DNA of 64,000 nt from an uncultured Phascolarctobacterium sp. (GCA_949288065.1 CASEIL010000004.1:26246-90245), one strand, 5' to 3'; positions 28,180-38,603 are shown, counted from the stretch's first letter. The notes: generated from the letters alone by a model not told the origin. Made by a program: numbers and translations.

Positions 28180-28290
28180 AAAAATTTAATAGTTATAAAA
28201 AATAAAACAACCTTTTGGCTATATAACGAATACTAAAAATTAGAATCTCTTAGTTCAGAAAAAAGAAAAATTAAATAAAATTGAGGTATC

Positions 28291-28501
28291 ATGCAAAGAT
28301 ACTTAGATAATACCGTACTGGATAATTTTTTGGAATTATTAAAATTTGAATTGATATAATTCAAAAGAGTTATATTTGATAGAATAATTACAGTTAGAAA
28401 TAGAAAGATAGATCGATTATTACAATAACAAACGCATTAAAGAAAAACTAAAAGGATTGAACCCTGTTCAATACAGAATTCAATCCTTTTTAGTTACTTA
28501 G
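28291..28501 (+). pseudogene. IS3-family (IS150-like) transposase remnant
   Basis: Reading the plus strand gives a fragment with DNTVLDNFLELLKFEL, interrupted by stops and at least one frameshift, then in another frame DYYNNKRIKEKLKGLNPVQY, ending at TAG 28499-28501. These are the DDE-domain end and C-terminal tail of IS3-family OrfB. The upstream part of the transposase and the left inverted repeat are missing. It lies between secF and the island, so it marks the right edge. The rest of the 466-bp gap 28099-28564 holds the GTPase promoter and nothing else I can support. Confidence 0.78.
28451..28489. terminator. Hairpin likely ending the secDF transcript
   Basis: Perfect 11-bp arms AAAGGATTGAA / TTCAATCCTTT with T-rich sequence on both sides. 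It lies inside the IS remnant, 75 bp downstream of secF. Confidence 0.6.
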
Positions 28502-28564
28502 CTTTAAATTTTGTCTAACTTTTTAGATTAGATCATTCAAGAATAGTACTGCTAAACATTTAGT

Positions 28565-29455
28565 TTACGCCTGTACTGCTTTGTGGTTTTTGCGTTCGCG
28601 CATTTTAATCCACATCGGGCCTGCCAGGCAAATGGAGGTGTAGCCGCCGCTGGCAAAGCCTACCAGCATGGCAAACATAAAGTTGTGGATGGTTGCGCCG
28701 CCGTATAAGAAGATTACCAGTACGGCAAACAGTGCGGTAGACTCCGTGTAGACGGTACGCGTCATGCACTGCCAGATACTTGTTTCTACAAGCTCTTCCA
28801 GTCCTTCGCTGCGGCGGTGCAGCTTAAGGTTTTCGCGGATACGGTCAAAAATTACAACTGTGCCGTTAATGGAAAAGCCTACAACCGTTAACAGTGCCGC
28901 TACGAAAGAAGAATCCAGCTCCATCTGGAAGAAGGAGAAATAACTGATGGTTACAAATACGTCGATAACCAGTGCCGCTACTGCCGCCACCGCAAAGTTA
29001 AATTCAAAGCGGTAGGTTATGTACACAATCATCAGCAGCCACGAAAGCACAACCGCCATTGCCGCCTGCTCAATCAGCTCTTCGCCGATGGTGGCGCCGA
29101 TGTTTTCCATACGGTTAATCTGGTAATCGCCAAGGACGGTTTTCATGTCGTTAACCGCTGCACGCAGTTCCTCGTCCTCTACCAGGCCGGTACGGATGAG
29201 CACGCTTTTGGATTTTTCGTTGTCGGTGCTGTTTTCCAGCTGGATAATGCTGTTGCCCATGCCGTGCTTGTCAAGCACATCGCGCACCTGCGCAACGCTA
29301 ACCTCGTTAGTAAAGGTTAAATCGACGATACTGCCGCCGGTAAAATCAATGCCCATATTAAAGCCGCGGGTAAAGATAGAAACGACGCCAATCAGCAAAA
29401 CCAGAATGGTCAGCCCCATAAAATATTTAAAATGCTTAACGATAGGAAATCTCAT
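28565..29455 (-). CDS. secF: Protein translocase subunit SecF
   Basis: Inner-membrane SecDF component that uses the proton gradient to pull exported protein. FNMGIDFTGGSIVDL near residue 30 is the SecF signature; six membrane segments and the VGFSINGTVVIFDRIREN segment follow. At 296 residues it is normal. It overlaps the secD stop by one base (TAATG) and is the last gene of the yajC-fau-secD-secF group. It ends 466 bp before the island's first gene. Confidence 0.96.
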   Translation of the reverse strand: MRFPIVKHFKYFMGLTILVLLIGVVSIFTRGFNMGIDFTGGSIVDLTFTNEVSVAQVRDVLDKHGMGNSIIQLENSTDNEKSKSVLIRTGLVEDEELRAAVNDMKTVLGDYQINRMENIGATIGEELIEQAAMAVVLSWLLMIVYITYRFEFNFAVAAVAALVIDVFVTISYFSFFQMELDSSFVAALLTVVGFSINGTVVIFDRIRENLKLHRRSEGLEELVETSIWQCMTRTVYTESTALFAVLVIFLYGGATIHNFMFAMLVGFASGGYTSICLAGPMWIKMRERKNHKAVQA

Positions 29456-30687
29456 TATTTTGCCGCCTCCTTTTTGGGATATTTAACTCCGTAAAGGAAG
29501 CCGTTTTTAGTAAGGTTACTTGCCAGAAGGAAGTTCATTAAGAACTTGGTTACCGTAATAGCGGTAAACATACTCAGAATAACGCCAAGGCCCAGCGTTA
29601 CGGCAAAGCCTCTAATCGGGCCGGTGCCCAGATAGAACAGGATTACCGCTGCGATAAGCGTGGTGATGTTAGAGTCGAAAATAGTTACAAACGCACGCGA
29701 GAAGCCCTTATCCATAGCGCTGCGCAGGGTTTTGCCGCCTGCAACCTCTTCTTTAAAGTGTTCAAAAATAAGCACGTTCGCGTCAATCGCCATGGCAATA
29801 GAAAGAATAATACCCGCTATGCCCGGCAGGGTCAGCGTCGCATCAAGGTAACGCATAATTAAGAGCAGCAGCATTACATACAAAAGCAGTGCAATATCTG
29901 CTACAATGCCCGGAATACGGTAGAAAAGCAGCATAAAAATGAAAATGCCTGCAATGGCGATGGAGAATGCCACAACGCTCTTTTCTTTGGAGTCCTGGCC
30001 TAAGGTCGGACCAACGGTGCGGTTTTCCATAATTTCAATTTTAACAGGCAAAGAGCCGCTGCGCAGCAGGATTGCCAGATGCTCTGCCTCTTCCATCGTG
30101 CGGGAGCCGGAAATCTGCGCTTTGCCGCCGGTAATGGCTTCCTGCACAACCGGGCTGGTCAGCACTTCGCCGTCCAGCAGGATGCTGATAGGCCTGCCAA
30201 TATTGCGCGCCGTTAAATCGGCAAATTTAGCGCCGCCCTCATCGGTAAATTCCAAACCGACTACGGACTGATTGCCTCCGATCATCTGCGCGCGCGCGTC
30301 ACGCAAATCCTTACCGGTTAAAACGGTGGTACCGTTAATATCCTTAAACTCCAGCATAGCGGTGCGGCCCAGCATTTTAATAGCCTGGTCCGGGTCTTTA
30401 ATGCCCGGCAGCTCTACAATAATGCGGTCCTTGCCCTGACGCTGGATAACAGGCTCGGTTAAGCCCAACTCGTTAACGCGCCTTTCAATAATTTTTACGG
30501 TTCTGTTTAAAGCATCATCGTCAACCTTCGCGTCCGGCGTTTCCACCGCCTGCAGCACAACGTGCGTGCCGCCCTGAAGGTCGAGGCCCTGCTTAATGGA
30601 ATTAGCCAGCGGGGAAATATACATAATAAACCCGCCGATAATCGCCAATGAGATGATCAGAAATTTACCTAATTCATTCCATCTCAA
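29455..30687 (-). CDS. secD: Protein translocase subunit SecD
   Basis: Partner of SecF. GLDLQGGTHVVLQAV near residue 35 is the SecD signature, followed by the periplasmic P1 region with RVNELGLTEPVIQRQG, and the C-terminal six-helix RND-like half with AIDANVLIFEHFKEE. At 410 residues it is of the short Firmicutes type. It follows fau by 33 bp. Separate secD and secF here contrast with the fused SecDF of Bacillus. Confidence 0.96.
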   Translation of the reverse strand: MRWNELGKFLIISLAIIGGFIMYISPLANSIKQGLDLQGGTHVVLQAVETPDAKVDDDALNRTVKIIERRVNELGLTEPVIQRQGKDRIIVELPGIKDPDQAIKMLGRTAMLEFKDINGTTVLTGKDLRDARAQMIGGNQSVVGLEFTDEGGAKFADLTARNIGRPISILLDGEVLTSPVVQEAITGGKAQISGSRTMEEAEHLAILLRSGSLPVKIEIMENRTVGPTLGQDSKEKSVVAFSIAIAGIFIFMLLFYRIPGIVADIALLLYVMLLLLIMRYLDATLTLPGIAGIILSIAMAIDANVLIFEHFKEEVAGGKTLRSAMDKGFSRAFVTIFDSNITTLIAAVILFYLGTGPIRGFAVTLGLGVILSMFTAITVTKFLMNFLLASNLTKNGFLYGVKYPKKEAAK

Positions 30688-30720
30688 GGTTATTGCCCCC
30701 TTTATTCTTTTTTATCATAA

Positions 30721-31281
30721 TTACCTGCATTTTGCCGCCTGCGATTCAGTTACAACGTAGTCCATTGCCACGTCGTGCTCATCGCAGATTATTTTTTTGC
30801 GCAGCAAAATACCGTAAGTAATGCCAATTTTAACGGCATTCGGGCACCCGGTTAAGAAGCGGTCGTAAAAGCCTGCGCCCATGCCCATGCGCCCGCCGGT
30901 TAAATCAAAGCCCAGCCCGGGCACAAGCACCAAATCAATACTGCCCGGCGCAATTACAGGCGCATTAATATCCGCCGTGCGGATGCCGTATTTGCCTTCC
31001 GGCAGATTATCAAGCCCCGCAAGTTTTACCGCCTGCATGGTATGCGGCCCGGTTATCTGCGGCACGCACACGGTTTTGCCGTTTTGTAAAGCGTCTGTTA
31101 TAACAGCGTCAATATTTACCTCGCTGCCAAATGCTAAATACGCAAACACCGTTTGGGCGCTCTGGTACGCCTCCAGCGCTAAAATATTCCGGCACACGGC
31201 GCTGCTTTTAGCAGCCACTTCTTCCTTAGAAAGCTGATTGCGCAAAGATTTAAGCTCTTTGCGCAATTCATTTTTATCCAT
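30721..31281 (-). CDS. 5-formyltetrahydrofolate cyclo-ligase
   Basis: ATP-dependent conversion of 5-formyl-THF to 5,10-methenyl-THF, salvaging the inert folate form. The N-terminal KNELRKELKSLRNQLS and the C-terminal LVPGLGFDLTGGRMGMGAGFYDRFL carry the ATP- and substrate-binding signatures of the YgfA/MTHFS family. At 186 residues it is full length. It sits 2 bp after yajC, within the Sec group but with no functional link that I can see. Confidence 0.93.
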   Translation of the reverse strand: MDKNELRKELKSLRNQLSKEEVAAKSSAVCRNILALEAYQSAQTVFAYLAFGSEVNIDAVITDALQNGKTVCVPQITGPHTMQAVKLAGLDNLPEGKYGIRTADINAPVIAPGSIDLVLVPGLGFDLTGGRMGMGAGFYDRFLTGCPNAVKIGITYGILLRKKIICDEHDVAMDYVVTESQAAKCR

Positions 31282-31283
31282 TA

Positions 31284-31580
31284 TTACTTTTCAGCCAGTT
31301 CCTGTTTGGCAGGGTCCTGATAAGCACTGATTGCGGTGCGCAGAAATTCAACTTCCACGTTTTCGCAAACCTTAAGCATAACCTTCTTTTCGCTCAGACG
31401 GGTAATGGTGCCATACATGCCGCCGACAGTCACAACCTTATCACCCTTTTTCAAAGACTCAAGCATACGCTGTCTTTTCTTCTCTTCCCTTTTATGCGGC
31501 CTGTCAATCATCCACCAAAAGATAAAAGCCAGAATTAAAAAAGGCCAGATACCGCTGAAGAATGATAAAATAGCGTCCAT
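31284..31580 (-). CDS. yajC: Preprotein translocase accessory subunit YajC
   Basis: Small single-pass inner-membrane protein associated with SecDF. One N-terminal membrane helix (FSGIWPFLILAFIFWWMI) is followed by RPHKREEKKRQRMLESLKKG and the DKVVTVGGMYGTITRL beta segment, both typical of YajC. At 98 residues it is normal. Gene order tgt-yajC-secD-secF is widespread in bacteria. Confidence 0.95.
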   Translation of the reverse strand: MDAILSFFSGIWPFLILAFIFWWMIDRPHKREEKKRQRMLESLKKGDKVVTVGGMYGTITRLSEKKVMLKVCENVEVEFLRTAISAYQDPAKQELAEK

Positions 31581-31657
31581 TCATTTACCTCCTCGTTTCG
31601 CTGATATACTATATTGTCTATTTTAATTTATTTGCGTCAAAATAGCAAGTTTTGTTT

Positions 31658-32773
<1,116 letters not shown>

Positions 32774-32782
32774 TTACCTCCG

Positions 32783-33817
32783 TTATTTTAAATGGTCGGT
32801 GATGAACATGGCGTCACCGAAGGAGAAGAAGCGGTATTTTTCGCGCACGGCTTCTTCGTAGGTTTTTAGCATAATCTCGCGCGTCGATAAGGTAGAAACC
32901 AGCATTAAAAGCGTGCTTTGCGGCAGGTGAAAGTTCGTTACCAGCGCATCTACCATTTTAAACTTATAACCGGGGTAGATGAAAATATCCGTCCACGCCG
33001 CGCCCGGTTTAATAACGCCATTGCCTGCTGTTGCCGCAGCTTCCAGCGTGCGCACCGCCGTTGTACCGACGCTGACAATACGCCTGCCCGCTGCCTTGGC
33101 GTTATTAATCGCTTCCGCCGCCTCGGGTGTGATGGTGTAAAACTCCTTGTGCATAACATGGTCCTCGATGTTTTCCACGCTGACGGGGCGGAAGGTGCCC
33201 AGCCCGATGTTCAGCGTAACGAAAACCTCCTCGCAGCCCATATCCTTTACCTTCTGCAACAGCTCTTTGGTAAAGTGCAGGCCGGCCGTCGGTGCGGCAG
33301 CGCTGCCCTTGTCGCGGCTGTACACCGTCTGATAACGCTCCTTATCCTCCAGCTGCGCCGTAATATAAGGCGGCAGCGGCGTTTCGCCCAGGCGGTCCAA
33401 AATTTCTTCAAACACGCCGTCAAACTTAAAGCGTGCAATGCGCCCGCCAAATTCGGTGTTATCCACAATTTCGCAGCTTAAATCATCGCTGAACTTAATC
33501 TGCGCGCCGGTGCGCAGGCGTTTGCCCGGGCGCACCAAAACCTCCCAGTCCGTTGCGTTAAGGCGCGTCAGCAAAAATACCTCCGCCTTGGCGCCGGTGT
33601 CCTTCACGCCGTGCAGGCGTGCCGGTATTACGCGGGTATCGTTAAACACCAGCAAATCGTCCGGGCGCAAAAAATCGGGCAAATCGTAAAAATGGCGGTG
33701 CAGGGTTTTGCCTGTGTCCTTATCCACCACCAGCAGGCGCGAATGGTCGCGCGGCTCCATCGGGGTCTGCGCAATCAGCTCCTGCGGCAAATCATAATTA
33801 AAATCGCTTACTTGCAT
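32783..33817 (-). CDS. queA: S-adenosylmethionine:tRNA ribosyltransferase-isomerase QueA
   Basis: Transfers the ribosyl group of SAM onto preQ1-tRNA to make epoxyqueuosine. The opening VSDFNYDLPQELIAQTP, then DLLVFNDTRVIPARL and the later PTAGLHFT and LGTFRPV segments are QueA signatures. I chose the ATG at 33817, 16 bp after the spoIID stop and behind GTGGAG; an in-frame start at 33853 would overlap that gene. The product is about 344 residues. Confidence 0.95.
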   Translation of the reverse strand: MQVSDFNYDLPQELIAQTPMEPRDHSRLLVVDKDTGKTLHRHFYDLPDFLRPDDLLVFNDTRVIPARLHGVKDTGAKAEVFLLTRLNATDWEVLVRPGKRLRTGAQIKFSDDLSCEIVDNTEFGGRIARFKFDGVFEEILDRLGETPLPPYITAQLEDKERYQTVYSRDKGSAAAPTAGLHFTKELLQKVKDMGCEEVFVTLNIGLGTFRPVSVENIEDHVMHKEFYTITPEAAEAINNAKAAGRRIVSVGTTAVRTLEAAATAGNGVIKPGAAWTDIFIYPGYKFKMVDALVTNFHLPQSTLLMLVSTLSTREIMLKTYEEAVREKYRFFSFGDAMFITDHLK

Positions 33818-33833
33818 TTTTTCTCCACACTTT

Positions 33834-35129
33834 TCAATATATTTTGGCAACATTGGTGTTGCGGTAATAGTAACGCAAAATCTGTTTATAATAACCGGCG
33901 GCGTTGCCCGCGTCGTTAGCCAGCTGACGCGCGCCCCACAGGCTTAACCCAAGCCCCGTGCCGCTGCCGCGCCCTTTAAAAATTACCTTTTCGCCTTCCA
34001 CGCCGCTAATCAGCTTAATGCTTTTAGCAATGCCGGTTTCTTTCTTTTCCTTGTCTTTTAATTCAATCTCTATCTCTTTGCGGCCAATTTCCATGCCTAA
34101 ATAATTTTCAATCGGCACATCCAGCTTATCCGGCATCGGGCGCGTAACCTCAATACCAAACAGCGTGCTCGGCAGCCCAAACAGTTCCATCGCCTTTTCC
34201 GCAGGCACAATTATGCTGCCCTTGTCGCCAGCAAAACCAAGCTGCAAAACGCGGCCCGTTTCCGTGCGGTCCGGCGCATCGCTGCCCATGTCCGAAAGCT
34301 GAATGCTGCCCAGTTTGCCGCAGTCGTACCCGCCGCGCAAAAGTCCTGCAGCAATGTCCTGCGCTTCAAAGCTGCGCTCCCAGTTGTACACCGGCGCGTC
34401 GGCGTCAAAATCCTTCACGCTGCGCAGGTAGGGCAAATAGCGCCCTATAACGCTTTCACTGTTTTCGGTGTAGCCGCCGCTGCTTTCGGTAGTGTACGCA
34501 GCAATTAAGCTGCCGCCGTAGGTTACCACCTCGCCGCGCGTCGCGTCAATCAAAGCGTTCAGCGGCTTCTGCTCGCCGTCAAGGCCGCTGTAAACAAAAT
34601 TCTTCTCGCCTGCGCGGATATCAAAATCAGGGTCGCCGCCATTTTGCGCAACATATAAAGCATAGGTGCGCATGGCAACGGTGATGGCTTTCACCGCTTC
34701 GTCAGGAAAATACGCCGGAACGGTGCGCCCCATTACGCTGTACAGGTATTCTTCAACAGGCAGCACGTTGCGCACTACAAGGTTTTTGCCGCCGCGCCGC
34801 AGCAAAACTTCCACGCGCCCGCGGTAAGCCCTGCCGTTAACCTTAATGCCGTCGCCTTCAACCACCGCCACAGCGTCGCCAAAGGTCATATCCTCCACAT
34901 TAAGGCGGTTATTGGCAGCGTTAAAATAATACTTGCCTGCCTTAAACATAAATTCGCGTTCGCTGCCGCCGCCATAAGCGTGCGTTTTAACGGTAAAATC
35001 GCTGTCGCAGCTAATTTCGGCGGCAAACTGGTCTGCCACAAGGCCCACGGAAATTGTACCGGCAGCCGAAGCCGCAGGCAGGTTAACCAGCATCAGCAGC
35101 ATAACTAAAGCGGCATATAAAAATTTCAT
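33834..35129 (-). CDS. SpoIID/LytB-domain protein with altered active-site motif
   Basis: A 431-residue exported protein with a cleavable signal peptide (first 22 residues, ending ASA). The SpoIID domain covers about residues 110-390, with VEEYLYSVMGRTVPAYFPDEAVKA, TYALYVAQNG and the C-terminal GLGLSLWGARQLAND segment. SpoIID enzymes are lytic transglycosylases acting on denuded peptidoglycan. In family members I recall, the catalytic Glu lies in a Ser-Glu-Met-Pro motif; here the aligned positions read Arg-Thr-Val-Pro. It may therefore be a non-catalytic or modified member. It stands between queH and queA. Confidence 0.85.
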   Translation of the reverse strand: MKFLYAALVMLLMLVNLPAASAAGTISVGLVADQFAAEISCDSDFTVKTHAYGGGSEREFMFKAGKYYFNAANNRLNVEDMTFGDAVAVVEGDGIKVNGRAYRGRVEVLLRRGGKNLVVRNVLPVEEYLYSVMGRTVPAYFPDEAVKAITVAMRTYALYVAQNGGDPDFDIRAGEKNFVYSGLDGEQKPLNALIDATRGEVVTYGGSLIAAYTTESSGGYTENSESVIGRYLPYLRSVKDFDADAPVYNWERSFEAQDIAAGLLRGGYDCGKLGSIQLSDMGSDAPDRTETGRVLQLGFAGDKGSIIVPAEKAMELFGLPSTLFGIEVTRPMPDKLDVPIENYLGMEIGRKEIEIELKDKEKKETGIAKSIKLISGVEGEKVIFKGRGSGTGLGLSLWGARQLANDAGNAAGYYKQILRYYYRNTNVAKIY

Positions 35130-35145
35130 CGGCTGCCTCCTTCCG

Positions 35146-35691
35146 TTAAGCCTGTTTTTTCGGCTTCTTTTCGTAACGGTCGCGCTCGCTGAACACGCAG
35201 CCGCAATAAGGCTGGCGGTATAATTCCAGCTCTAAGCTGATGTCCACCCCGCGCTGATAGCCCTCGCGGAAATCCTCATAATAAAACTTTACGCCAAACT
35301 CGTCAGCGGCTTCTTCCGCCAGTTTTTTAATCAGCTCGTGTTTCTGGTAAGGGCTTACCAGAAGCGTCGTTGTAAAAGCGTCGTAGCCATGTTCTTTGGC
35401 ATACTGCGCCGCATAACGCATACGCGTGCGATAGCAGTAAATGCAGCGGCAGCCCGGCTCGTCCAGCATGCCGCGCACACATTCCTCCAGCGGATAGCTT
35501 TTATCCACTGTCAGCTTATATTTTTTCTTGTCGCACAGCTCGCGCAGGGCAGTAATGCGGCGTTTAAATTCTTTATAAGGGTGAATGTTAGGGTTAAAAA
35601 AGATAATGTCAAACTCCACGCCGTCCGCCGTCAGCTTTTCCGTAGGATAGCAGGCGCACGGCCCGCAGCAGGCATGTACAAGCAGTTTCAT
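35146..35691 (-). CDS. queH: Epoxyqueuosine reductase QueH
   Basis: Reduces epoxyqueuosine to queuosine in tRNA; non-homologous replacement of QueG. The start LLVHACCGPCACYPTEKL has the paired Cys motif, and CRCIYCYRTRM near residue 82 and the C-terminal YCGCVFSE supply the other metal and iron-sulfur cysteines. At 181 residues it is normal. The ATG directly follows the ruvB stop (TAAATG). Confidence 0.93.
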   Translation of the reverse strand: MKLLVHACCGPCACYPTEKLTADGVEFDIIFFNPNIHPYKEFKRRITALRELCDKKKYKLTVDKSYPLEECVRGMLDEPGCRCIYCYRTRMRYAAQYAKEHGYDAFTTTLLVSPYQKHELIKKLAEEAADEFGVKFYYEDFREGYQRGVDISLELELYRQPYCGCVFSERDRYEKKPKKQA

Positions 35692-36702
35692 TTACCGTTT
35701 CTCCTCTTTATAGGGTACGCCAAGGTACCGGTAGGTTTCGCGCGTGGCAACGCGCCCGCGCGGAGTGCGCTGGATTAAGCCCAGCTGCATTAAATACGGC
35801 TCGATTACGTCCTCAATGGTGTCGCTTTCCTCGCTTACGGCTGCGGCAATGGTTTCAATGCCAACCGGGCCGCCGTTAAAGGTTTTAACAATCGTCTGCA
35901 AAATGCGGCGGTCGTTGCGGTCCAGCCCGTATTTATCCACCTCAAGGCGTGCTAAGGCTTCATCCGCCACTTGGGCGGTAATGCTGCCCGCGCCTGCCAC
36001 CTGCGCAAAATCGCGCACGCGCTTTAATAAACGGTTGGCAACACGCGGCGTACCGCGGCTGCGGCGGGCAATAGCGTCCGCACCGTCGCGCTCAATGGCA
36101 ACGCCCAAAATCTCGGCCGCGCGCTCAATAATAAAGCACAGCTCCTCCGGCCTGTAAAACTCCAAGCGGCACTGCACGCCAAAACGGTCGCGCAAAGGCG
36201 CGGCAATAGCGCCCAAACGGGTTGTCGCGCCAATCAGCGTAAACTTTGGCAAATCAAGGCGCACGCTGCGCGCGCTCGGCCCCTTGCCGATGATGATATC
36301 CAGCGCAAAATCCTCCATGGCGGAATACAAAATTTCCTCCACCGTTTTGCTCAGTCGGTGAATTTCATCTATAAAAAGCACGTCGTTCTCGCCAAGGTTC
36401 GTAAGTATCGCCGCCAGGTCGCCCTGCCGCTCAATCGCCGGGCCGCTGGTAATGCGTATGTTTACATTCAGCTCGTTAGCAATAATGTTGGCCAGCGTGG
36501 TTTTGCCAAGCCCCGGAGGCCCGAACAAAAGCACATGGTCCAGCGCCTCGCCGCGCTCTGCCGCCGCCTTAATAAACACCTGCATATTCTGTTTTACCTG
36601 GTTTTGCCCAATGTATTCGGCAAGCCGGCGCGGGCGCAGGCTGTACTGCCACCCGTCAGCCTCCTGTTCCCTGCCGGTAATAATCCGTTCCTGTTCGTTC
36701 AT
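35692..36702 (-). CDS. ruvB: Holliday junction branch migration helicase RuvB
   Basis: AAA+ motor of the RuvAB complex. Walker A is GPPGLGKTT near residue 62, Walker B DEIHRL near residue 113, and sensor 1 GATTR near residue 160. The C-terminal winged helix ends in [13 protein letters not shown]. At 336 residues it is typical. It overlaps the ruvA stop by one base (TAATG). Confidence 0.97.
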   Translation of the reverse strand: MNEQERIITGREQEADGWQYSLRPRRLAEYIGQNQVKQNMQVFIKAAAERGEALDHVLLFGPPGLGKTTLANIIANELNVNIRITSGPAIERQGDLAAILTNLGENDVLFIDEIHRLSKTVEEILYSAMEDFALDIIIGKGPSARSVRLDLPKFTLIGATTRLGAIAAPLRDRFGVQCRLEFYRPEELCFIIERAAEILGVAIERDGADAIARRSRGTPRVANRLLKRVRDFAQVAGAGSITAQVADEALARLEVDKYGLDRNDRRILQTIVKTFNGGPVGIETIAAAVSEESDTIEDVIEPYLMQLGLIQRTPRGRVATRETYRYLGVPYKEEKR

Positions 36703-37307
36703 TATTTCCTCCCGGCAAATACCTTAAGCACCTGTTTAATAATCTCCTCGCAGGGCATTGCTTCGTAGCCCGGCACGGTTTTCAGCGCCGGCACAATCTC
36801 GCTGTTGCTGTAACCAAGCGCCTGCAAAGCCTCAATCGCCTCGCCCACAGCGTTTTGCGGCAAGTCGCTCTGCTGGTAAAACACAGCGTCGATAACCTCG
36901 CTGCCGCCGCTAATTTTGTCCTTCAATTCCAAAAGCAGGCGCTCCGCCGTTTTTTTGCCAATGCCCGGCAGCTTCGTCAGCGCCTTCATGTCGCGGTTTT
37001 CCACCGCCATGTAAAAATCATCCGGCTTTACAGCCGATAAAATACCCAGCGCCACCTTAGGCCCCACGCCGCTGATGCCGATTAAAAGCACAAACAAATC
37101 GTAATACTGCTTTTGCAAAAAACCGAACAGCAAAATAGCGTCCTCGCGCACGGAGGTGTAGGTGTGCACGCGCACCTCGCTGCCCATGGTAAGCGCCGCT
37201 AAATTGGCGGAAGGCATAAACACGCGGTAGCCTACGCCGCCCGGCGTTTCTATCAGGCAGTATTCCGTGGACAGCTCCGCCACTTTGCCTTTAATTGAAC
37301 CAATCAT
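36702..37307 (-). CDS. ruvA: Holliday junction DNA-binding protein RuvA
   Basis: Binds four-way junctions and loads RuvB. The N-terminal OB fold starts [27 protein letters not shown] and [19 protein letters not shown] are the two helix-hairpin-helix motifs; the C-terminal domain ([16 protein letters not shown]) contacts RuvB. At 201 residues it is normal. It is directly adjacent to ruvC. Confidence 0.97.
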   Translation of the reverse strand: MIGSIKGKVAELSTEYCLIETPGGVGYRVFMPSANLAALTMGSEVRVHTYTSVREDAILLFGFLQKQYYDLFVLLIGISGVGPKVALGILSAVKPDDFYMAVENRDMKALTKLPGIGKKTAERLLLELKDKISGGSEVIDAVFYQQSDLPQNAVGEAIEALQALGYSNSEIVPALKTVPGYEAMPCEEIIKQVLKVFAGRK

Positions 37308-37802
37308 TTATAAACCCTCCTGCCATCTGCGCGTCGCTGCCGTATGCAGCCCGCAAATTGCTATTGCCAACGCGTCGGCAACGTCGTCGGGTTTGGGCAC
37401 CTCGCGCAGGTTTAAAAGGTGCTTAACCATATACTGCACCTGCTTTTTATCGGCGCTGCCAAAGCCCACCACGTTTTGCTTAACCTGTATCGGCGTAAAC
37501 TCCAGCACCGGCACGTTGCGGTTAGCGGCGGTTAAAAGCACCACGCCGCGCGCCTGCCCAACGCTGATGGCCGTTGTTACATTGCGGTTAAAAAAAAGCT
37601 GCTCCACGCTCATAATATCGGGGCGGTAGGTGTCTATCAGCTCCGTCAGCCCGTCGTAGATTTTTTTTAAACGCAGCTCGGGCAGCATATCCTTATCGGT
37701 AAACACCGCGCCGTAATGCACCGGGCGCAGGCGGTTGCCAATCATCTCCACCAGCCCGAAGCCGCAAATGGCGGTGCCGGGGTCAATACCAATTGCCAGC
37801 AT
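37308..37802 (-). CDS. ruvC: Crossover junction endodeoxyribonuclease RuvC
   Basis: Cleaves Holliday junctions. The catalytic acidic residues are visible in [10 protein letters not shown] (Asp near residue 6), SVEQLFF (Glu near residue 67) and the C-terminal [10 protein letters not shown] (Asp pair near residue 140). At 164 residues it is normal. It is first of the ruvCAB group, 58 bp after yebC. Confidence 0.96.
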   Translation of the reverse strand: MLAIGIDPGTAICGFGLVEMIGNRLRPVHYGAVFTDKDMLPELRLKKIYDGLTELIDTYRPDIMSVEQLFFNRNVTTAISVGQARGVVLLTAANRNVPVLEFTPIQVKQNVVGFGSADKKQVQYMVKHLLNLREVPKPDDVADALAIAICGLHTAATRRWQEGL

Positions 37803-37859
37803 AAATAACTCCTGTTATACAAAGCAGGCAGGCCGTTAAGCCTGCCCCTTCAAAATCAA

Positions 37860-38603
37860 TTATTCTTCATCATCAGGCAGGTCTGCATTGGTGTATACAT
37901 CCTGCACATCGTCAAGGTCGTCAAGTGCGTCCAGCATTTTCTGCACCTTGGCAACGCCTTCCTCGTCAAGGGAAGCCATCGTATCGGGAATCATGGTAAT
38001 TTCCGACATGGCAACCTCAACATTGTTATCGGCCAGCGCTTTTTCCACAGCGTCAAAATCTTCCGGCTGAGTAATAATTTCAAAAGCGCCGTCCTCGCTC
38101 TTAACGTCCTCTGCACCGGCGTCCAGCGCAATCATCATCAAATCGTCCTCGGTCAGGCCTTCGTTTTCCTCAGCGTCGATGCTGAACACGCCCTTGCGTT
38201 TAAACATCCAGTTTACGCAGCCGGTTTCGCCCATGTTGCCGCCCGATTTGCTGAACACATGGCGCACATCGGCAGCGGTGCGGTTGCGGTTGTTGGTAAG
38301 GGTAGATACCATAACGGCAACGCCTGCCGGGCCGTAGCCTTCGTAAGTAATTTCTTCGTAGTTGCCGCCTTCGGCAGCGCCCTGGCCTTTTTTAATGGCA
38401 CGCTGAATGTTATCTTTAGGTATATTGTTGGCCTTAGCTTTGCTTAAAGCCAGTTTTAATCTCATATTGCCGGTAGGGTCAGGGCCTCCCATCTGCACAG
38501 CAATGGTAATCTCTCTGCCGATTTTGGTGGTAATTTTACCGCGCGCAGCATCGGCTTTGCCTTTTTTGTGTTTGATATTAGCCCATTTAGAATGTCCGGA
38601 CAT
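37860..38603 (-). CDS. YebC/PmpR-family protein
   Basis: DNA-binding regulator or translation factor of the YebC/PmpR/TACO1 family. SGHSKWANIKHKKGKADAARGK at the N-terminus is cut as the family signature, and GGNMGETGCVNWMF near residue 120 and an acidic tail ending DDEE are typical. Length is 247 residues. Its upstream region looks disturbed: no strong ribosome site precedes the ATG, and an AT-rich gene from upstream reads 142 bp into it in another frame. Confidence 0.93.
   Translation of the reverse strand: MSGHSKWANIKHKKGKADAARGKITTKIGREITIAVQMGGPDPTGNMRLKLALSKAKANNIPKDNIQRAIKKGQGAAEGGNYEEITYEGYGPAGVAVMVSTLTNNRNRTAADVRHVFSKSGGNMGETGCVNWMFKRKGVFSIDAEENEGLTEDDLMMIALDAGAEDVKSEDGAFEIITQPEDFDAVEKALADNNVEVAMSEITMIPDTMASLDEEGVAKVQKMLDALDDLDDVQDVYTNADLPDDEE

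Larger units (their letters stand above)
10160..28510. other. AT-rich genomic island with multi-GTPase / ATPase / toxin operon
   Basis: Between fba and secF lies about 18 kb that is visibly richer in A and T than both flanks. It holds thirteen accessory genes plus a WYL regulator, all on the minus strand, and a broken IS3-type transposase at its right edge. The housekeeping genes resume immediately outside. I saw no integrase, tRNA end or clear flanking direct repeats, so the mechanism of acquisition is not visible. Confidence 0.75.

Noticed and set aside
10160..28510. Prophage or integrative element for the island
   Set aside because: No integrase, capsid, portal or relaxase gene and no tRNA-end repeats were found, so only the term island is used.
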